DNA from: Ophioderma brevispina
Lineage: Eukaryota; Echinodermata; Ophiuroidea; Amphilepidida; Ophiodermatidae
Assembly (NCBI GenBank): GCA_023653785.1
Contig: JAMKCH010087982.1
Location: 29,705 to 93,704 of the forward strand
Direction of reading: 5' to 3'
Length of the DNA stretch: 64,000 nucleotides
Below the pieces are notes generated by a model that ran no database searches, was not told the DNA's origin, and saw only the letters and a list, made by a program, of their open reading frames with translations. The position numbers and the translations under genes are program-made. Positions 23,685-34,977 of this stretch are shown here, piece after piece; positions within the stretch are counted from its first letter, which is position 1; every line of letters begins with the position of its first letter.

Positions 23685-23955
23685 TGCAGCTCGACGGAGC
23701 AATCCTAGTCGCTGACTGGTAGATTAACGATTCAGAGTTGTTCCAAAGAAGTGGAGACTTTGAAGGCCGGTTTCAGGAATTAGCTCACATACCATTGCTA
23801 TTTTATAATTGCTAATCCCACCCGGCACTTGTCAGATCAATATCTTACTCAGCCTGCAGAATACAATGTCTGAATGGTATTCAATTAAGCCTGTCGGATC
23901 AGTAAATGCTGGCAGGAATATCAGCATTTTGCTATGCCCATGGCAATTAATGCCA
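23685..23955 (+). repeat. 271 bp exact direct repeat, unit 1
   Basis: TGCAGCTCGACGGAGC...TTAATGCCA is repeated at 24620-24890 with an offset of exactly 935, and I saw no difference. Unit 1 ends directly at a T20-class homopolymer (about 23956-23975), which is not present after unit 2. Confidence 0.93.
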
Positions 23956-23975
23956 TTTTTTTTTTTTTTTTTTTT

Positions 23976-24619
23976 GTTCAATAGTTATGAGTCAAAATAG
24001 GTTCAAGGTCACAATGGGGGTAAATTTTCAGATATATCCGTTCGTTATAAAAATGGTGTCAAATTGTTCGTCTAATGGTACAGAACTCGAAAATATACTG
24101 GCTGCACCATCTATAATATTCGTTGCATAATTGGAACGCAAAATGTGACTGGAGGCTACAGGGTCTATGGGAGGTCACTAGTCATAGCTCTGTAATTCTT
24201 ATATAGAAAGTACAAACAAAGAATCTATTTACATTTACTTATCTAGTGGGACAAATTTAACAGTTTACAACCAGTCCGATCAAAATCGGACCATTCTATG
24301 AATTTTACCCCAGGCTGACCTTGAACTGTTATGAGCCTATTGTACTAAAACTATAACGCGTAGATAGGGCAAACTATACCTTTTTTTAAACCTTAGGAGT
24401 AGCCCAATAAATTGGTACATCATTTAAATCAATTCGAACAATTCTATTTGTTTACCCCTGTACAAACGTTTCCCCCTTATTTCTACATGTTCCACTAGGT
24501 TGATTTTGGTAGACTTTTAATACATTATTTTTGGACTATTTCACAGTATATTAACACCAAAATTGTTTCTGTTGCAATTTGTGTGGGGTCAAATCATAAA
24601 ATTATTGGACTAGATAGGG
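23976..24619. mobile_element. Diverged relative of foldback family F1 between the 271 bp repeats
   Basis: The layout resembles F1: TTGTTCGTCTAATGGTACAG, a GTACAAA/CACCATCTATA block, GGTCAAGG-type motifs, and an inverted-looking second half (GGGCAAACTATACC, TTTACCCCTGTACAAACG). The similarity is patchy. Together with the 271 bp repeat it forms a 935 bp unit. Confidence 0.5.
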
Positions 24620-24890
24620 TGCAGCTCGACGGAGCAATCCTAGTCGCTGACTGGTAGATTAACGATTCAGAGTTGTTCCAAAGAAGTGGAGACTTTGAAG
24701 GCCGGTTTCAGGAATTAGCTCACATACCATTGCTATTTTATAATTGCTAATCCCACCCGGCACTTGTCAGATCAATATCTTACTCAGCCTGCAGAATACA
24801 ATGTCTGAATGGTATTCAATTAAGCCTGTCGGATCAGTAAATGCTGGCAGGAATATCAGCATTTTGCTATGCCCATGGCAATTAATGCCA
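24620..24890 (+). repeat. 271 bp exact direct repeat, unit 2
   Basis: Second unit of the pair described at 23685-23955. The sequence diverges completely at both edges. Confidence 0.93.
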
Positions 24891-25339
24891 AAGACTGCCT
24901 GGAAATCTTGTTGCTTTGACTGTTTTTACAGAATGTAAAGATCTAAACTGTTTTCAAATAAGTGGAAGTGGATTCAGTAATGGTTCACTTCGTGATGTGT
25001 GAATATTTTTCTATGCCCCTGGCCCTTTAAGATAATTTACAAAGTCAATATCCGCGCCACAACGCTCATAATACTCAAATCCAATGGCAAACGCTGATTT
25101 TGATTTTGTCTTGTTCTGAATGACGTCACACCCATTAAGTGATTTCACATCATTCACAGATAACCTATTTTTGGTAGCATATTATTATGGCGTGAACGTC
25201 GTTGGTTGTAAGAACCCAATCATGTTGAAGTAAAAGCAACTAATGCATACCCAGTGTCACAAAATAACAGTATGCATTCATGTTGCAAATTTGTCAGAAG
25301 TGTTGCATGCATCATAATTGCGATGCGATCTTAAAGACA

Positions 25340-25800
25340 CTATCAGTGGTTTGCTAAATCAGAAAATTGCAAAAACAAATCTGATTTTTGCATGTCTGTA
25401 ACAAGAATAGATATCCTAACATACCCAACAAATGCTAAGACTGGAAGCGACCTAATATATAGACAGAATCGGACATTTTAGTCATTACTGTCCGTAAGTA
25501 CTTTTAGTGCAACACGTTTTTAGATGGAGATTCATATCTTCGAACATTGCGGTTTTCGTCCTTTTCTGTGAATTTTTCAGTTGCAAAAAATAACCAAGAG
25601 AATTCTACAGACTTATCCTTCACTTTTAAGGTATTTCTACACTGTTAAAAATGGGTATTTTGACTGGCAACTTGGACTCGCAACGTGTAAATAACTGTAT
25701 TGTGAGTCCCAGTTGCCAGTTAAAATACCGTTTTTTACAATTATTTTTAACAGTGTACAAATTTCAAATATTTTGACTCTTTTGAGTGAGTTACATGAAA
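25340..25800. repeat. Dispersed repeat arm related to 13270-14485, with nested MITE
   Basis: TATCAGTGGTTTGCTAAATC through CATTACTGTCCG matches the right arm of the TIR element at 13270-14485. The following CACTTTTAAGG...TTTTGACTC block matches about 9284 and 14595. The MITE at 25640-25756 splits this second block. Confidence 0.7.
25640..25756. mobile_element. 117 bp hairpin MITE with TA target duplication
   Basis: The ends CACTGTTAAAAAT and ATTTTTAACAGTG are perfect inverted repeats, and most of the element folds on itself. TA flanks it on both sides (25638-25639, 25757-25758), the target choice of Tc1/mariner transposons. The uninterrupted host repeat at 14595 and 9284 confirms the insertion site. 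Confidence 0.93.
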
Positions 25801-26920
25801 GTATCTGAAAAGTGTACTTATGCAGAGTCATTAATTAAATTTATAGTTTGCTGTAATATTTCTAGAATAATAATCAATATAAATGCAGCAATTTGATACA
25901 ATTACTCAGTCCCTTTTCTCTCTTTCTGTCCCCTTTCTCGAATGTACAAATTGATGTATAAGTCTACGCGTGAATAAAATATGAAGAAACAAATCGTTTC
26001 AAATGCATCGGGTTATCATTTACCTTCCCCCAGTCTGTCAAGATTTACTGTTACGCATTCATTCAATTACTCACTCACTCACTCACCCACCCACCCACTC
26101 ACACACGAAGGGGTAACCTTTGTCTACAGTTAACCTATAGAATTGTGCCAGTGATGAAGGAAGGGTTATATACTCGTCAAATGTAGCCCTAATTAGACGC
26201 TTGAACCCTTATCCTAGACATATATTGAGACTATGTTATTATAATCATTGAGTGTGCAGTAAAGAAATGTCAACTGTCCTACTCTGAACAGGGATAAAAC
26301 TTTCAATTTGTTAAATTAAAATTTTAATTATTTATTTGCCAGAGATAAACCTACAAAAGAACTTTCTAAGCTCAACAAAGGCAGAGAAACAATCGGGTTA
26401 ATATTCGGTTTTATATGAGACTGTTCAATAACAGAAGATTAGAGCATGCAGTAATGGCATTGTACCATTCAAGCTGTTACGTGAAACAAATTTTAAACAT
26501 AGTTTTCAAATGTCTGGAAATGATTAGAACAATTATTCGCGAGTCATGGGAATATTATTCTTAGCAAGCATTTCCATTAATAGTCTTTTTCAGTCTAACA
26601 TTTCGATGATTATCAATCTTGATTGTATGCACGACACATACTACTAAAATGCAATTTACCAATTAGCAACAAAACGATGGATGAGAGCAGGATGTACTGA
26701 AACAGTAAAATTCTAAATCTAACACGATATTTTTAATTATTATGCATCTGTGGTGCAATACCATAGTGTGATTAGCGCGTACCGCCCAACACTGCACAAT
26801 ACGCAAAATATCGGGCATTCGGTCATGCAACTCGTCAAGCAAATACTCTATTTTTATTAGTTTTTGAAGCAATTTTAAAACTATTTTGGTCAAGTCAGCT
26901 TCTTCATGCATAATAATAAT
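25801..26920. other. Spacer; ACTC/CCCA simple repeat near 26066-26104
   Basis: No gene recognised in this AT-rich stretch. Confidence 0.5.
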
Positions 26921-27068
26921 ATTGGATGGCTTTTTTCGGCTGATAACAGAAAATATCGCCCTCGCCAAGAAAATATCAGGCTCGTCTTCGACTCGCCCGA
27001 TATTTGATCTAGGCTCAGGCGATATTTTCTGTTATCAACCTCAGCCATCCAATATTATATAAATATCG
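26921..27068. repeat. Inverted repeat (hairpin element)
   Basis: TATTGGATGGCT and GATAACAGAAAATATCGCC are mirrored by GGCGATATTTTCTGTTATC and AGCCATCCAATA, with a loop of about 50 bp. It is probably a small non-autonomous element. The outer ends are not defined. Confidence 0.7.
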
Positions 27069-27349
27069 CGTTTAAAAATGTGTTTGCATTTTAAAATGCC
27101 AACTGAGATAAAGGTGAGGCATTTTCGATTTCAAAATTTCTAATGTAGTGATAGAATGCGTCAGGCATTCATTTTAAGGATGTTAAATAGACTGGATAAC
27201 CAGCTATTTCTTGTGTACTGTACTATATCCTAACGTTCCTTAATGCTATTTTTTGCCACTTTTCAAAAATCACGATGCGGATCCCTGCCTTGTTTTTAGG
27301 GGGAAATTGCCCTAGATCTGACAAGAAATGGTAGTCATTTTTTCGAAAA

Positions 27350-27640
27350 GGACGTTAGCGAGCTTCTTATCGTATCCAAACACAGTGAGTCTCAAATGTG
27401 ATCAGCCACAGGGTACGATATCTGGCTGCTTTACTGGCAGCTACGCTCTTGCATGCTCGCTACACTACGACGGATGTCTGGTGGAGCAATTCCTGCTAGG
27501 ATGTATAAGTTGTCCGTTGAAGTTGAGCGAAGACATCCTGTGATAAGCCGGCAGGAGACATTTAAAAGCTTCTTGGAATGGGTTAATCTTTCTCATACAG
27601 GGCAAGCATAATCTGCATATGTGTAGCACAGGGCAAGTGC
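27350..27640 (-). pseudogene. 3' part of a minus-strand non-LTR retrotransposon (RT C-terminal region)
   Basis: Minus-strand translation gives TSTDNLYILAGIAPPDIRR, a conserved C-terminal block of endonuclease-type retroposons, with flanking frames broken. It belongs with the EN/RT pieces at 29392-31060. A plus-strand retroelement now separates the two. Confidence 0.7.
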
Positions 27641-29391
27641 CGTCGATCTTGGGGTTGAGCAGGAGATGTTCAAAGATCTTGTATCGCTGAGGAGTGATTC
27701 TAAAACAGAAGCCGGTAATTATCGCCCTGTTTCTATACTCAGTGTTGTATCTAAAATAATGGAACGTATCATGTATAGCCAATTGGAAGGGTATATTAAA
27801 AATAAATCTCTTCTATATAATTCTCAATTTGGCTTCAGACCATCGTTCTCAACTGATGCATGGTTGATTCACCTGTCGGACCACATTAGGAAAGAATGAG
27901 ATAAAGGTAACTATACAGGTATGGTTGTATTGGATCTTCAGAAAGCGTTCGACACGGTGGATCATAAAATTTTGCTGGGTAAGTTGAGAGCAATGGGGCT
28001 GTCTGACAATGCTGTTAAATGGTTTTTGATCATATCTCACTGGCAGATCCTAGGTGGTTGACATTGACGGTACTTTATCCACCCCACGACAAATCACCTG
28101 TGGGGTTCCGAGCTGTTCCGTAGGGGGTCCATCTTAGGTCCGCTGCTCTTCTTAATCTTATGTCAACGACATAAAAGCTGCCGCAGGGTGTAAATTGTTG
28201 CTTTATGTTGACGAATCAGCTTTGATGGTTTCACATAAGGATGTAGGCTTCATCCAGGAAAACTCAGTCTTGACCTCAAGTCAGTGAGTGAATGGCTTAG
28301 TGATAACAAACTCTCTCTCCATCTTGGGAAAACTGAGTCGATCCTGTTTGGTTCCAAGCGGAAGCTTAAGAAACAGTCTGAGCTGAATGTCGCATGTAAT
28401 GGAACAAGTATTACTCCCAGTACAGCTATTAAATATCTTGGTCTAGATTTAGACCAGGCGTTATCAGGTGAAATCACTTACTCCAAAGTTATCAAAAAAA
28501 CTCACTTCCGGCTTACGTTTTTGAATAGAAAGAGTAAATTTCTCAATAGTCATACAAAAAAGCTTTTGATTAATGCTCTAATACAATGTCATTACGACTA
28601 TGGGTGTAGTGTCTGGTATTCTGGTCTTAATAAAACTTCAGACATCACAAAATAAAGTTATTAGAAGTGTAGTGGATCTTCCACCTCGAGCTCACGTTGG
28701 AGCCCGGGAGTTCTGTAATTATCTGAACTGGTTACCTGTTGACCTCAGAGTTTCTCAGATTAAAATTTGTCATATTTTTCGGATACTGCATGATGATAAT
28801 CCAAGATATCTGAAAAGTGGCATCGCTAGAATCATTAATACTCATCATCATAACACCAGGTCAAGAACGATGTCTCTCTTCAAATCATCTATGGGGTCAC
28901 ATGGTCGTAAATCTTTCATTTTTTCAGCAATTAAGAACTGGAATTCCCTTCCCTCAGATATTCAACAAGTGACATCTAAACCACTCTTTAAAAAGAGGGC
29001 AAAATCACATTTGCTCATCAAATTTAAAAACAGTGAGGATTCATGTTTTGTAAGTTAAATGTTTTTTTAAATTAAGATTAATCTTATGTTTTTTTTTAAT
29101 ATAATGTTATATTTGATACACAATATTATGCAGGAAAAATATCCTATGTGCAAATATACTGGTTGGTTGAGGTTATTTGATGTTTACTGTGGTCAGTGTT
29201 TGGGGGGAATTGGGGGTGGTACATATATCTTTTATTTTGTGACCGTTTTATATTATAATTTTATTTTATTTCACTATTCATGTGCAATCCTAATTGTTAT
29301 ATTTGCTATGGAAATAAGTGCTGTACTTTCCGTGTGTTTTGGTTGTTTATCCTTGGAATATGCCTGAATAAATTGAAATGAAAGAAATATG
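27641..29391 (+). pseudogene. CR1/Rex/Jockey-like reverse transcriptase, 5'-truncated insertion
   Basis: RT motifs occur in order: EAGNYRPVSILSVVSKIMER (27708), QFGFRPSFST (27827), VVLDLQKAFDTVDH (27922), TCGVP...GSILGPLLF (28094-28155). The catalytic box then reads YVDE instead of (Y/F)xDD at 28204-28215. Next come SEWLSDNKLSLHLGKTE (28286) and a tail domain ending at a stop at 29056-29058. Frameshifts occur near 27898, 28050 and 28655. The 3' end is AATAAATTGAAATGAAAG, a short A-rich tail. Inactive. It is inserted within a minus-strand retroelement. Confidence 0.88.
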
Positions 29392-31060
29392 CTGCAAGAA
29401 GCTCTGGGATTAGATGGATCTTTCCAGGCTTTAGGAGTGACATACCATGTGCTTTCCTCCAGATATTTAGGACCATGTGAGAAATACGCGCAGTACAAAG
29501 CTCAAGAAGTCACTCCTTGCCCTACTGATTTTCAGCTGTTCAGTTGAGATGTGTCAAGGCCGATACTGCTTTTCCTATTGAAGTTTACAATACCGGTGTG
29601 TGACAGGAGACATAGTCCTCCGAACTCTCTAGTCCACCTACAACGGTGAAGAATAGGGCACTCGATTCAGTTGACTCTTCAGCAACATCTAGTTTCACAG
29701 CCTTTTTTCGTTTATAGTCTATGGATCCCGGAATATGGCTCCTGCCGCGACAAATTCTCCTTTTACACAGGTTTCCAGTTCGTCCATATTGAAGCGGCGA
29801 GTGAAACCAAGGTCACAAACGGTACCTCTTACGGTCTGTTGACTTCTTTGGGCGTCTTGCTGCACCTGGAATTTCAAAGTAGCTGGTAGGCAACTTCGCG
29901 GGTGTAACCCTTGGCTGCTGTGAGGTTTGTTCGATCGCCTTGCAGCTTTTGGATGTTAGACCATGCTTTCTTGCTGTTATGGGTCATATCAATGGATTAA
30001 ATTCAAGTGTGCAGATTTTGATCTTTTCCTGGGAGATCCTCTCGACACTTCCTCTCTTCAAGAAGTTGTTTTAGCTGAGATCTCTCGACACTTCCTCCCT
30101 AAGAAGTTGTTAGCTGAGAAAGGATCAGCGTCAACCGGGGTCGTATTTTTGACCTTGATATTATTTAGCCCACCATTCCTTGGAAAGGCCTGGTATATAT
30201 TCGGTCCTAACGCCTCTGCATGAATCTTCTGGACAGTTCTTTTTCAATAGTGGCTAATTGTCATAGTTATTGGGTTTGGAGCAATTCTCTTCATGGTCTG
30301 ATCCAAGTCGTCAGTAAATCCTTGCCAGTCTGCTTTCCTATAGTTAAAGCGCCGCTTAAAAGGCACTTTGTTTGGTCTTACTGCAGCGTTGACTTGGATA
30401 CCGATTGGTCGATGTTGAGTTAGTGGAACAGGATCCAGAACAATCTTGCTACACAGGTTAGAGATGTTTTTACTAACAATAGCTAGATCGGGGTTGTAAC
30501 CTCTCTTCCAACGGGCAATATAAAATGATGGCGGCAGTTTAAGGTCGTGAAGGAGACGTAGATGTTGGCTGTCTAACCATTCTTTAACAGCTTGTCCGTC
30601 TTTATTGGTTTCATTGTAGCCCCATTGGATACTGTGGTTGTTGAAATCGCCAATGAAGAAATGCGGTTTGGTGGAATTCCCGAGATTGAATTGAGGGTGC
30701 TTGAAATCTACTGATGAAGGTGTGTAGACTGATACAACTATGACAGAGCTGAGCTCAATGGTAATGACTTCTATGTTGTTGTCAGCAGACATTGAGGTTG
30801 CTTCTAGAACGGTGCATATTTTCACATATAGCACTTCCATACTGTCGACGTAGTCTCTCGATGGCAAAGACCATTCCTGTATGGTTGGGCGATGACTATC
30901 AGTCCTCTGTGGGTTTCCTGCAGACATAGGATATCATGAAGATTGTTACAAATGTCAGCAATTATGTTACTTTTTGCATGAGAAAAACCTCACATTCAAT
31001 GAAGCTATAGTCATGGCAAACCTTAGAAAAGGCCGGCGCTGGCCTCTAGTCCATCCATAT
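29392..31060 (-). pseudogene. Endonuclease/RT non-LTR retrotransposon, 5' part, decayed
   Basis: The minus strand begins with a TIASLNVR-like start (near 31005), then LCLQETHRG (near 30915) and an open 227-codon region (30927-30244) of the apurinic-like endonuclease. This has GDFNNHSIQWG, NPDLAIVS and a final QHRPI, the catalytic motifs of the EEP family that nick target DNA. An FNYRKADWQGFTDDLD linker and the start of RT (LLKPGK near 29420) follow. The element is cut at 29391 by the CR1-like insertion and resumes at about 27640. A close relative is on the plus strand at 48475-49835. Confidence 0.88.
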
Positions 31061-31072
31061 CCAGGGCTTAAA

Positions 31073-31740
31073 TCATTCACGATGGAGGAACCCCTCCCTA
31101 GAATGTTTCCACAAATCTCTATCTTTAGCCATTCTTGTCCAAATTGGACCAAGTTGTTTTGTCATTTCGTCTCTCCATCTGGTTTTTGGACGTCCTGGCT
31201 TTCTGGTCCATTCTCTGGTGGTCCACTCTGTCACTCTGATGGTCCACCTGTTATCCTGCAATCTAGCAATGTGGCCTGCCATATGTTTGGCACTCCTAAT
31301 GCAGTCGATAATATCAGTAACTCCTGTCTGTGATCGGATCCAGCAATTTCTCTTTTTATCTTGAAGTCTGATGCCAAGCATGATTCGCTCCATCTTCCTC
31401 TGTGCAACTGCAAGCATCTCCATCGTGGTGTTATTCAAAGCCCACGTTTCACTGCCGTATGTCATAACAGGAAGAATGTATTCATTGAACACCTTTCTCT
31501 TTAACTCCATACTTGTCTTTTTATTTTTCATGATGTTTTCCACTTTTGAAAATGCTGCCCAGCCTAGTCCAATTCTCCTTCTGATCTCAGGCAGTAAGTC
31601 ACCATCACGCGTCACTGTCTTCCCAAGGTAGATGTAGCTGTTGACCTCTTCAATGACTTTCCCGTCTACATGATATGGGAATACTTGAGAAATGATGTTA
31701 TGGAAGAACAGTGTTTGGTGGCCGGTGGTGTAGAGATTGG
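31073..31740 (-). pseudogene. RTE-like retrotransposon RT C-terminal end
   Basis: The minus-strand frame reads EEVNSYIYLGKTVTRDGD, then KVFNEYILPVMTYGSETWAL, MERIMLGIRLQDKKRN and PGRPKTRWRDE, ending in a stop at 31073. These are the well-known RTE/BovB-type C-terminal motifs. The N-terminal RT and the endonuclease of this element are absent. The fragment abuts the start of the other minus-strand retroelement on the same strand, so the two look fused head to tail. Truncated and non-functional. Confidence 0.88.
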
Positions 31741-31904
31741 CTTCACTTGCGAGCAGTTACTGACAGGGGAGACCACGGGACGGTTCTCTACTTAAGGATA
31801 TAGGGAGCTGCCATGCTGCCTTTTGTGTGCATTTACAACAATATTGACGTTAGGTTAGAAAGGGCTAGTAAAATTATAATACATAATACACAACAATCTC
31901 TTTA

Positions 31905-32180
31905 CCTTTCAATGTATGCATGTGTATGTCTGCCTGTCTGTATGTATGTATATGTATGTATGTGTGTATGTGCGTGTGTATGTATGTGCGCGCGTGTGTG
32001 TGTAGGTAGGTAGGTATGTGTGTATGCTTGTATGTATGTGTGTGTTTATGTATGTTATGTATGTGTGTATGTATTTATGTTTATGCACGCATGTTTGAAT
32101 GTATGTGTGTGTGTGTGTTTGTTATGTATGTGTGTGTGTGTGTGGTGTGTGTATGTGAGTGTGTGCGTGGGTGTGTGAAA
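31905..32180. repeat. (TATG)n/(TG)n microsatellite
   Basis: A long irregular run of TATG, TGTG and GTAT units on the plus strand, with small GGTA interruptions (about 32003-32015). Confidence 0.95.
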
Positions 32181-32677
32181 TAAAAACAGGGGAGTAAGGA
32201 ATCTTAATAAACCGTTGTTTGAATCTTGACAGTTTCTTTACGATGGAAGCTTCTAGACTGATTAAAATGCCATTGCTCGTACGTGTGAATGCTTTAGATG
32301 TAGTTTTAATCTAATTTTGAATTGATTAAGTCAAGATTTTAAAAATCTTACCACCCATTTATTAAATTCGGGACGACTCTTAAAATGATTATGGCTGTTT
32401 AAGGCATTTCCCCTTATCTAATTGACTCCTAAAATTCATTTGCTTCCGAAATTAATGTGATTGTCCTTGAAGTATACCTGTTATTTGTCTCAGTTCTTCC
32501 CTATTTTAGTTATTAACTGTTCGAAGAAATACTAATGTAAAAATGACTATAATTAATTTCAATACTTCAAAATTTTCGGGTATAGTATAATATGGTTTTG
32601 ACGTATGAGAGGTGTCCATTAGTTGCTTCAGGTTATAAAATATACCATGGCAAAAGCACTAAATAAAATATCAGTTA
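32181..32677. other. Spacer without recognised genes
   Basis: AT-rich, with no motif found. Confidence 0.5.
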
Positions 32678-32905
32678 TACAGGGTGACCCAATAAAAACT
32701 TTACCCAAAATGAAAGTGATATTTTTCCACTTTCTGTAATTTGATAGCTGTGGATTTTATTTTATCATAAAGAATGGGTAATTGAGCATCTTGCCTGAAA
32801 AAAATATTCATTTTGGTTGAGTGGTTTTCAAGATATGGTCCAACGAACAATGAGTCAGCAAAACTTGTCCATGGGTATTTCATGATAAGTACACATCAAT
32901 TGTTT

Positions 32906-33034
32906 TGGCAACCGGGCTTTTCAAATCTGAAATCATAGCATGCAGTTGTGCTAAATATCAGTTTTCTGTCTTGTGTCAGGGCGGGCTTTTCAAATCTAAA
33001 ATCATACTGTAGCGTGCAGTTGTGCTTAAAGCCA
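32906..33034 (+). repeat. Two ~75 bp direct repeats in the mariner 5' region
   Basis: GGGCTTTTCAAATCT.AAATC followed by GCATGCAGTTGTGCT (first unit) or GCGTGCAGTTGTGCT (second unit, which also has an extra CTGTA). It lies between the left terminus and the transposase. Confidence 0.8.
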
Positions 33035-33562
33035 GATATCTTTCTTGAACGAGAACTTACAACATTCTCATAGTAAAGACACCTCAATTTACGCCACAAC
33101 AACGAGCCTTCGCGGTTAAAATTTACTACCAAACTGGTAGCTATGTAGCTGTGCAACGGCAATGGCCAAACAGGTTCCCTGGAGTGAGAGTACCAATCAA
33201 GCCTGCTATCTGTAACATGAGAAAACTGTTTGAAGCAGAGGGAACTTTGGAAAATTTCAACAAAGGACGAAGCGGACGGCCAAGGAGCGTCAGAACACCT
33301 AGGTAAGCTGTAAGACAGGAGCTTCGCAACAACTCACGTTTAAGCATAAGGAGAAACCATGTCGCAAATGTCTCCAGATCGTTATTTCAGCGCATCGTTA
33401 GTGATGACATCAATTGGCATCCATACAAAATTGTGAGACGCCATAATTTGGATGCAGGTGATCCTCAACGTAGGCTGGCGTTTTGCAATTGGCTAATCAA
33501 CAGATCACGGCGCCTCTTAAGAGAATTTGTTGTTGTTGATTAGGCCAAATTTTTCAATGACT

Positions 33563-34381
33563 GCCCAGATAGCACTGCAATGGTGGTCCAATACTGGACC
33601 AATATTTATTATTTATTGGCCCTATATTGGTTTACAATATTGGATAAATATATTTTGCTCATTGGCCCAAAATTGGCCAAATATTGATACAATATTGGTT
33701 ATATATTGGATCAATGTTGGGCCCAAGCTGGCCCTGTTTATTTTGTTCTCTACATTGGACCAATACTGGACCAATGATTGTAACCAATGTTGTACCGGTG
33801 TTGTGCCAATGATGGCCCTATGTTCTTTACAACATTATTTTTAATGGAATTTTTTTTCAAGCTGCTATTTTTAAATAAATTAATTAGATAATTTCGAGCT
33901 ACTCACATAGTTAATATATTTAATGAAACTGGTATAATATAGTATAATGTCATTGAAATAATGTGCTCTGTTTAAAACACCCATTGTTGAGACCTGAGAC
34001 GAATATACCTTTGAGACATATTAGTGTATTCCTATATGTATTTGACTGAGTTCTCGCCCTGCTATTTTTAAGCAATCAATTGCTTTTAAGTCAATAATGG
34101 GCCAATATTATCCCAATAATTGGCTCTATATTGGCTGCTTGTCTTGGGTCAATATTCTTCACCAATATTGGACCAGTAAGGGGTGCCACAGCTGCCACTG
34201 GAAAACCATTATTGGCGCAATATGCAATAGCCACGTGTTACCGATGCCAAGATTACCAACGGAATACCATTATTGCCCTTGGAGAGCCAATAAAGGACCA
34301 ATAAATGCCACCCACATAATGCCGATGCCAAGATTACCGATGGGGAACCATTGTTGGGCCAATATATGCGTGCTATGTGGG
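33563..34381. mobile_element. 819 bp MITE inside the transposase gene, 5 bp target duplication
   Basis: The ends GCCCAGATAGCAC and GTGCTATGTGGG are inverted. TGACT flanks both sides (33558-33562 and 34382-34386), and conceptually removing the element plus one TGACT leaves the transposase frame continuous. The interior repeats ATTGGCCCAATATTGG-like words throughout and is non-coding. Confidence 0.93.
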
Positions 34382-34977
34382 TGACTCAGTGAACCCTCAA
34401 AATTTGAGAGAGTATGCGCCAAAAGGGAACCCTCCCATTGATTTTGTCTACGACACACCTAATGATCGCAGGAAAGTTGCAGTTTTAGCAGCTGTTACAG
34501 GTAACAATAACCTAATTGGGCCCATTTTTATTGATGGAAATTTGAATGGTGCCGGTTCTCTCAATATCATTAATCAACATTTGGAACCAGAGTTGCGGCG
34601 CATTTTTCAGCAGCAAAGAAATGGAGCAATTCGTCGTGCCGGGTTTCTTCAAGACGGTGCACCCGCACACAGGTATGTACCGGTTAGAAACCGCCTTCAG
34701 GAACTCTTTCCAAATCGGATCATTGGATTAGGACATGGGATGGAATGGCCCCCTCGGTCACCGAATCTAACTCCGCTAGATTTTTGGCTATGGGGTGATG
34801 TAAAAGCTAGAGATTACAATTAGGGTCCCCCAAACACATTACCAGAACTACGGCGACGGATAAATGATGCATTTACCGCAATAGGAGAACGCGTGTTAAC
34901 ATCAAGAACTTTCAAACCTTGCACTCCATGCTCCAATCAGGGAGAACATGTGGAAAGATAAAACTAAGGAACGACAT

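Larger units (their letters stand above)
32680..34961 (+). pseudogene. Tc1/mariner-type (DD41D) transposase, interrupted by a MITE
   Basis: The left terminus CAGGGTGACCCAATAAAAA follows a TA. The coding part begins near 33069 with a DUF4817-type helix-turn-helix region (TPQQRAFAVKIYYQTGSYVA...QWPNRFPG), then RRHNLDAGDPQRR, and the first catalytic Asp in EFVVVD (near 33540). A MITE interrupts here. The frame resumes with VNPQNLREYAPKG, then QDGAPAH with the second Asp and TPLDFWLWG with the third. Forty-one residues separate the last two. Three in-frame stops (near 33304, 33541, 34822) and the lack of a right TIR make it a pseudogene. Confidence 0.9.

Noticed and set aside
31073..31615. Host gene similar to craniofacial development protein 2-like annotations
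   Set aside because: The motifs are those of RTE-type retrotransposon RT C-termini, which are often misannotated as host genes.
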